Shown here: positions 61,119 through 64,000 of the stretch, one piece after another
Layout of the letters: every line of letters starts with the position of its first letter
Position numbering within the stretch: position 1 is the first letter of the stretch
Source: Pseudomonadales bacterium
GTDB lineage: Bacteria; Pseudomonadota; Gammaproteobacteria; Pseudomonadales; Azotimanducaceae
Reading direction: 5' to 3'
DNA length: 64,000 bases
Assembly: GCA_028281005.1 (NCBI GenBank)
Contig: JANQKS010000036.1
Coordinates: forward strand, 1-64,000
Position numbers and translations under genes: made by a program
The notes under the pieces: generated by a model
Seen by the model: only the letters and a program-made list of their open reading frames with translations
What the model was told of the DNA's origin: nothing
The model's database searches: none

Positions 61119-63002
61119 CTACCTGAGCGCCAGCTGCGGCAGCAGATAAGCATCCATCACCTCTCTTGCCACGGGTGCCGCCACCGAGCTGCCCCCACCG
61201 CCATTTTCCACCAGCACGGAGAGCGCGATGAGCGGTTTGTCCGCGGGTGCAAAGGCAATAAACCAGGCGTGTTTACGCTGAAACTCAGCCAGCTCTTCTT
61301 CGTTGTATTCCTCACCCTGAGGGATCTCTACGACCTGAGCGGTACCCGACTTACCCGCCATGCGATAAGCGATGTCGCGACCTATATAGGCCCACGCGGT
61401 GCCATTCCCACGAAACCCTTGATTGCCGCGATGAATGACGTCCTCCATGGCATCCACCATATTTTCCCAATCGTCGGCGCTTGGCCCCACCACTTCCGGC
61501 CAGGGTGGGGGTGGGTCCGCCTCGGGCAGGGGTGCATCGCTGGACAACAACATGCGCGGCCGCACCAGGCGCCCGCGATTGGCTATGGTCGCCGCCACCG
61601 TCGCCATTTGCAGCGGGGTCACCAACATGTCCCCTTGGCCAATGCTCATGTTAACGGAATCCCCGGGATACCAGATTTCCCCTTTATAACCACGTTTCCA
61701 CACAGGATCCGGCAACAACCCCCGGCTGGCATCCGCGACATCGATAGACGTGGCTTCGCCGAAGCCAAACTGCGCGGAAAAATCCACCAGCCGTTCCACC
61801 GGCATACGGGTTGCTAGGTCATAAAAGAACACGTTGGAGGAGCGGTAAATGGCGCGTCGCAAATCAACCGTACCTTGGCCGCCGGCGTTGTTGCGCGTCC
61901 AGCTCCAGTCACGGAAGATCCGCTGTTGACCCGGTAGCTTAAAATAACCGCGGTCTTCCACGGTTTCGTCCCAGGTCACCACCTCCTCGACTATGCCGGC
62001 CAGACCAACAATGGGTTTGAAGGTCGAACCCGGCGCATACTGGCCGTTTACCGCGCGGTTAAACAACGGTTTGTAGACTGCATGGCTGAGTTCGGAGAAC
62101 TGTTCGGTGCTCATACCGGAAATAAACAGGTTGGGGTCGTAACCCGGATTGCTGACCATGGCCAACACCCCACCTGAGCGCGGATCCAACGCCACGACGC
62201 TGCCGCGCCGCTCACCTAACGCAGCGCTGGCCGCAATCTGCAGGCGGCTGTCTAAGTGTAAGCTGATGTTCTGACCAGCAACCGGTCGCTGAATATCTAA
62301 CACCTGACGTATGCGGCCGTGAGCATCGGTCTCCACCTGCTGGTAGCCGACGTCCCCATGCAGGGAGCGCTCATAGTATTTTTCTACACCACGGCGACCA
62401 ACAAATTTGGTGGCGCTGTAGGTAACTTCGTCAAGCCGCTGCAAATCCTCTTCGGTGACCCGGCGCACGGAGCCGATGGCGTGGGCTAACAAAGACCCGT
62501 ACGGATAGTTGCGGATTTGTTCCGAAGTGATTTCTACGCCGCGAAAGCGATGACGATTTACCGCCAGCACGGCAATCTCTTCTTCGCTCAGCGCTTGACG
62601 CAAGGCCACCGGTTCTAATGGACGGCGTTTGCGCCGCAGGCGGGTTTCGAAGTCTGATATGTCCGCGGGTGTGACACTGACCAAACGACCCAGGCGCTCT
62701 ATGGTGCTGGCGAGATTATCAATGCGTTCAGTGACCAAGGTCAGGTTAGAGGTGACCCGATTATCCGCCAGCAACTCACCGTGCCGATCGAAGATGAGGC
62801 CGCGCGGCGGTGCCAGCGGCTGCACTTGGATGCGGTTCTGATCAGATCGGGTCACATAAGTTTCGTGCTCCCAAACCTGCAGCTGCACAAAACGTAATGC
62901 CAGCAAACCGACCAGCAGCAGAACGCCTAAAAACAAAACCACCGTTCGCGAGCCAAACATCTGTTGCTCACGTATGGGATCTTTAATGGATAAGCCAACC
63001 AT
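61119..63002 (-). CDS. mrdA: Penicillin-binding protein 2
   Basis: The 627-residue transpeptidase of elongation has an N-terminal span (about 20-42), a dimerisation domain and the catalytic SxxK Ser326-Lys329 (YAPGSTFKPIVG). SxN is in RSSNVFFY and KSGT in MAGKSGTAQVV. GNGTAWAYIG precedes it. It is placed between rlmH and mrdB, the standard order. ATG 63002. Confidence 0.97.
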   Translation of the reverse strand: MVGLSIKDPIREQQMFGSRTVVLFLGVLLLVGLLALRFVQLQVWEHETYVTRSDQNRIQVQPLAPPRGLIFDRHGELLADNRVTSNLTLVTERIDNLASTIERLGRLVSVTPADISDFETRLRRKRRPLEPVALRQALSEEEIAVLAVNRHRFRGVEITSEQIRNYPYGSLLAHAIGSVRRVTEEDLQRLDEVTYSATKFVGRRGVEKYYERSLHGDVGYQQVETDAHGRIRQVLDIQRPVAGQNISLHLDSRLQIAASAALGERRGSVVALDPRSGGVLAMVSNPGYDPNLFISGMSTEQFSELSHAVYKPLFNRAVNGQYAPGSTFKPIVGLAGIVEEVVTWDETVEDRGYFKLPGQQRIFRDWSWTRNNAGGQGTVDLRRAIYRSSNVFFYDLATRMPVERLVDFSAQFGFGEATSIDVADASRGLLPDPVWKRGYKGEIWYPGDSVNMSIGQGDMLVTPLQMATVAATIANRGRLVRPRMLLSSDAPLPEADPPPPWPEVVGPSADDWENMVDAMEDVIHRGNQGFRGNGTAWAYIGRDIAYRMAGKSGTAQVVEIPQGEEYNEEELAEFQRKHAWFIAFAPADKPLIALSVLVENGGGGSSVAAPVAREVMDAYLLPQLALR

Positions 63003-63010
63003 GATTAACG

Positions 63011-63475
63011 TTAGGCTCGATGGTACGGGTGCCCCGCCCCGATACTCCAGGCACGATAGAGTGCTTCGGCCGCCACCACGCGCACGAGGTAGTGGGGAAA
63101 TGTTAAAGATGATAGTGACATCAGTTCATCGGCGCGCTTGAGCGCTGCTTTGCTCAAGCCGTCGGAGCCACCGATCAGAAAGGCGACATTGCGGCCCGCC
63201 ATACGCCACTGTTCCATTTTATCCGCCAATTGCACACTACTGACCGGTCGCCCACTTTCCGTCAACGCCACTACCCAATCGTCATCACTCAATTGCGCCG
63301 TCATCTTGGCGCCTTCAGCCTGCACAAACTGCGCAACATCACCGTGGTGTTTAGGGGCGGTGATTTCCACCAATTCTAACGGCATTTCCCTGGGCATGCG
63401 CTTTGCGTATTCCGCAAAACCCTCACGCACCCAGGCAGGGGATTTCACGCCTACAGACAGCAATCGAAATTTCAT
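63011..63475 (-). CDS. rlmH: 23S rRNA pseudouridine-1915 N3-methyltransferase
   Basis: ATG 63475 gives 154 residues: MKFRLLSVGVKSPAWVREGFAEYAKRMP, LTESGRPVSSVQLADKM, FLIGGSDGLSKAALKRADELMSLSSLTFPHYLVRVVAAEALYRAW and the end HPYHRA. It is a SPOUT enzyme with a trefoil knot. It lies between rsfS and mrdA as usual. Confidence 0.97.
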   Translation of the reverse strand: MKFRLLSVGVKSPAWVREGFAEYAKRMPREMPLELVEITAPKHHGDVAQFVQAEGAKMTAQLSDDDWVVALTESGRPVSSVQLADKMEQWRMAGRNVAFLIGGSDGLSKAALKRADELMSLSSLTFPHYLVRVVAAEALYRAWSIGAGHPYHRA

Positions 63476-63533
63476 GGCTGCGTAGTTTCCTGCTTTGCGT
63501 GGCAGGACGCTAGTGCTCAGAAGCACCCTATAT

Positions 63534-63881
63534 CTACAGCGTGGATTCGTTGTCAGCCGGTAATTCCGACCACAACCTCTCCAGATCGTAAAACTCGCGG
63601 GCGTCTTTCTGCATGACATGCACGATGACATCGCCTACATCCAACAACACCCATTCGTACGTCTCCCTGCCTTCGACGCCCCGAGGCGCCTCACCAAACT
63701 GTTTGGCAGCCTCAACGGCGCGATCAACCAGCGCTTTGACATGTCGATTCGACGTGCCGCTGACCAACAGCATGTAGTCCGTTATGGGGGTGAGTTTAGA
63801 AACTTCTAAAGCGAGGATGTCTTGCCCTTTGCCATCTTCAAGGGCATTTACGAGGTGATCACGCAGTTTTGTTGCGCTCAA
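63534..63881 (-). CDS. rsfS: Ribosomal silencing factor
   Basis: The 115-residue product has LVNALEDGKGQDILALEVSKLTPITDYMLLVSGTSNRHVKAL, WVLLDVGDVIVHVM and REFYDLERLWSE. It binds uL14 and blocks subunit joining in starvation. TTG 63881 overlaps the nadD stop, so the two are coupled. Confidence 0.96.
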   Translation of the reverse strand: MSATKLRDHLVNALEDGKGQDILALEVSKLTPITDYMLLVSGTSNRHVKALVDRAVEAAKQFGEAPRGVEGRETYEWVLLDVGDVIVHVMQKDAREFYDLERLWSELPADNESTL

Positions 63882-64000
63882 ATAGCGTTCTCCGTATTAA
63901 CGTAGAGCCGATGTTGCCTAATATAGGCATAGACGGGGGGCGCAAGCAAATGCTCTACGGCCTTGCCGGCGGCTATGTCTGACCGAATGGCAGTGGCGGA
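63878..64000 (-). CDS. nadD: Nicotinate-nucleotide adenylyltransferase, C-terminal end
   Basis: Only the last 40 residues are in the window: SATAIRSDIAAGKAVEHLLA and PPVYAYIRQHRLYV. This is the ISSTxIR motif and final helix of NadD, which joins ATP and nicotinate mononucleotide for NAD synthesis. The frame is open to the window edge. Its stop overlaps the rsfS start. Confidence 0.88.
   Translation of the reverse strand, partial: SATAIRSDIAAGKAVEHLLAPPVYAYIRQHRLYVNTENAI

Overview
The window reads as chromosome of a gammaproteobacterium, probably aquatic. The evidence is the block ychF-pth-rplY-prs-tRNAGln-lolB/hemA-prfA-prmC-moeB, the block lipB-ybeD-dacA-rlpA-mltB-rodA-mrdA-rlmH-rsfS-nadD, and a complete cbb3 oxidase operon. 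A PEP-CTERM protein and many secreted proteins point to an envelope-rich lifestyle. The genus cannot be fixed from the sequence alone. No rRNA, insertion sequence, prophage, integrase or CRISPR array was seen; the one tRNA is tRNA-Gln(UUG).

Region 1 (1-20.9 kb) is an accessory, envelope-facing region. It holds three ECF sigma factor genes, a trypsin-like lipoprotein, an Ig/PKD-repeat surface protein (cut by the window edge), a PEP-CTERM protein, a CARDB-like secreted protein, and a minus-strand run of sigma factor, outer-membrane barrel, 7TMR-DISM histidine kinase and NarL-type regulator. A plus-strand operon (9.7-15.9 kb) encodes an ECF sigma factor, its membrane anti-sigma factor, two subtilases and a secreted protein. 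At 18-20.9 kb a second operon encodes a protein with eight Asp-Asn-Asp repeats, two small secreted proteins and a CsgG-family secretion channel. Six places in this region carry the same promoter geometry: GAAC, 21 bases, then a CTA/TCA-like element, four of them with GTKAC just before it. These places precede the PEP-CTERM gene, two secreted-protein genes, the sigma operon itself, a short transcript with an anti-Shine-Dalgarno tract, and the CsgG operon. The simplest reading is an autoregulated ECF regulon that builds a curli-like, subtilase-linked surface system. This is the best candidate in the window for an undescribed system.

Region 2 (20.9-37.7 kb) looks like a low-oxygen and stress island: two c-type cytochromes, a DksA/TraR protein, two Hsp20 chaperones, a hemerythrin protein, a receiver domain with Glu at the phosphorylation site, a globin, three universal stress proteins, ccoNOQP-ccoG-ccoI-ccoS, a Yip1 protein, a cupin, an amino acid permease and another haem c lipoprotein.

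Region 3 (37.8-64 kb) is mainly housekeeping: a pabB-pabC fusion, VOC and EthD proteins, a beta-lactamase-family hydrolase, xthA, a second-type EF-G, a flavoprotein, then translation, tetrapyrrole, lipoate and cell-wall elongation genes. ispE is absent from its usual place between lolB and tRNA-Gln/prs. A cluster of four palindromic units lies between prs and rplY.
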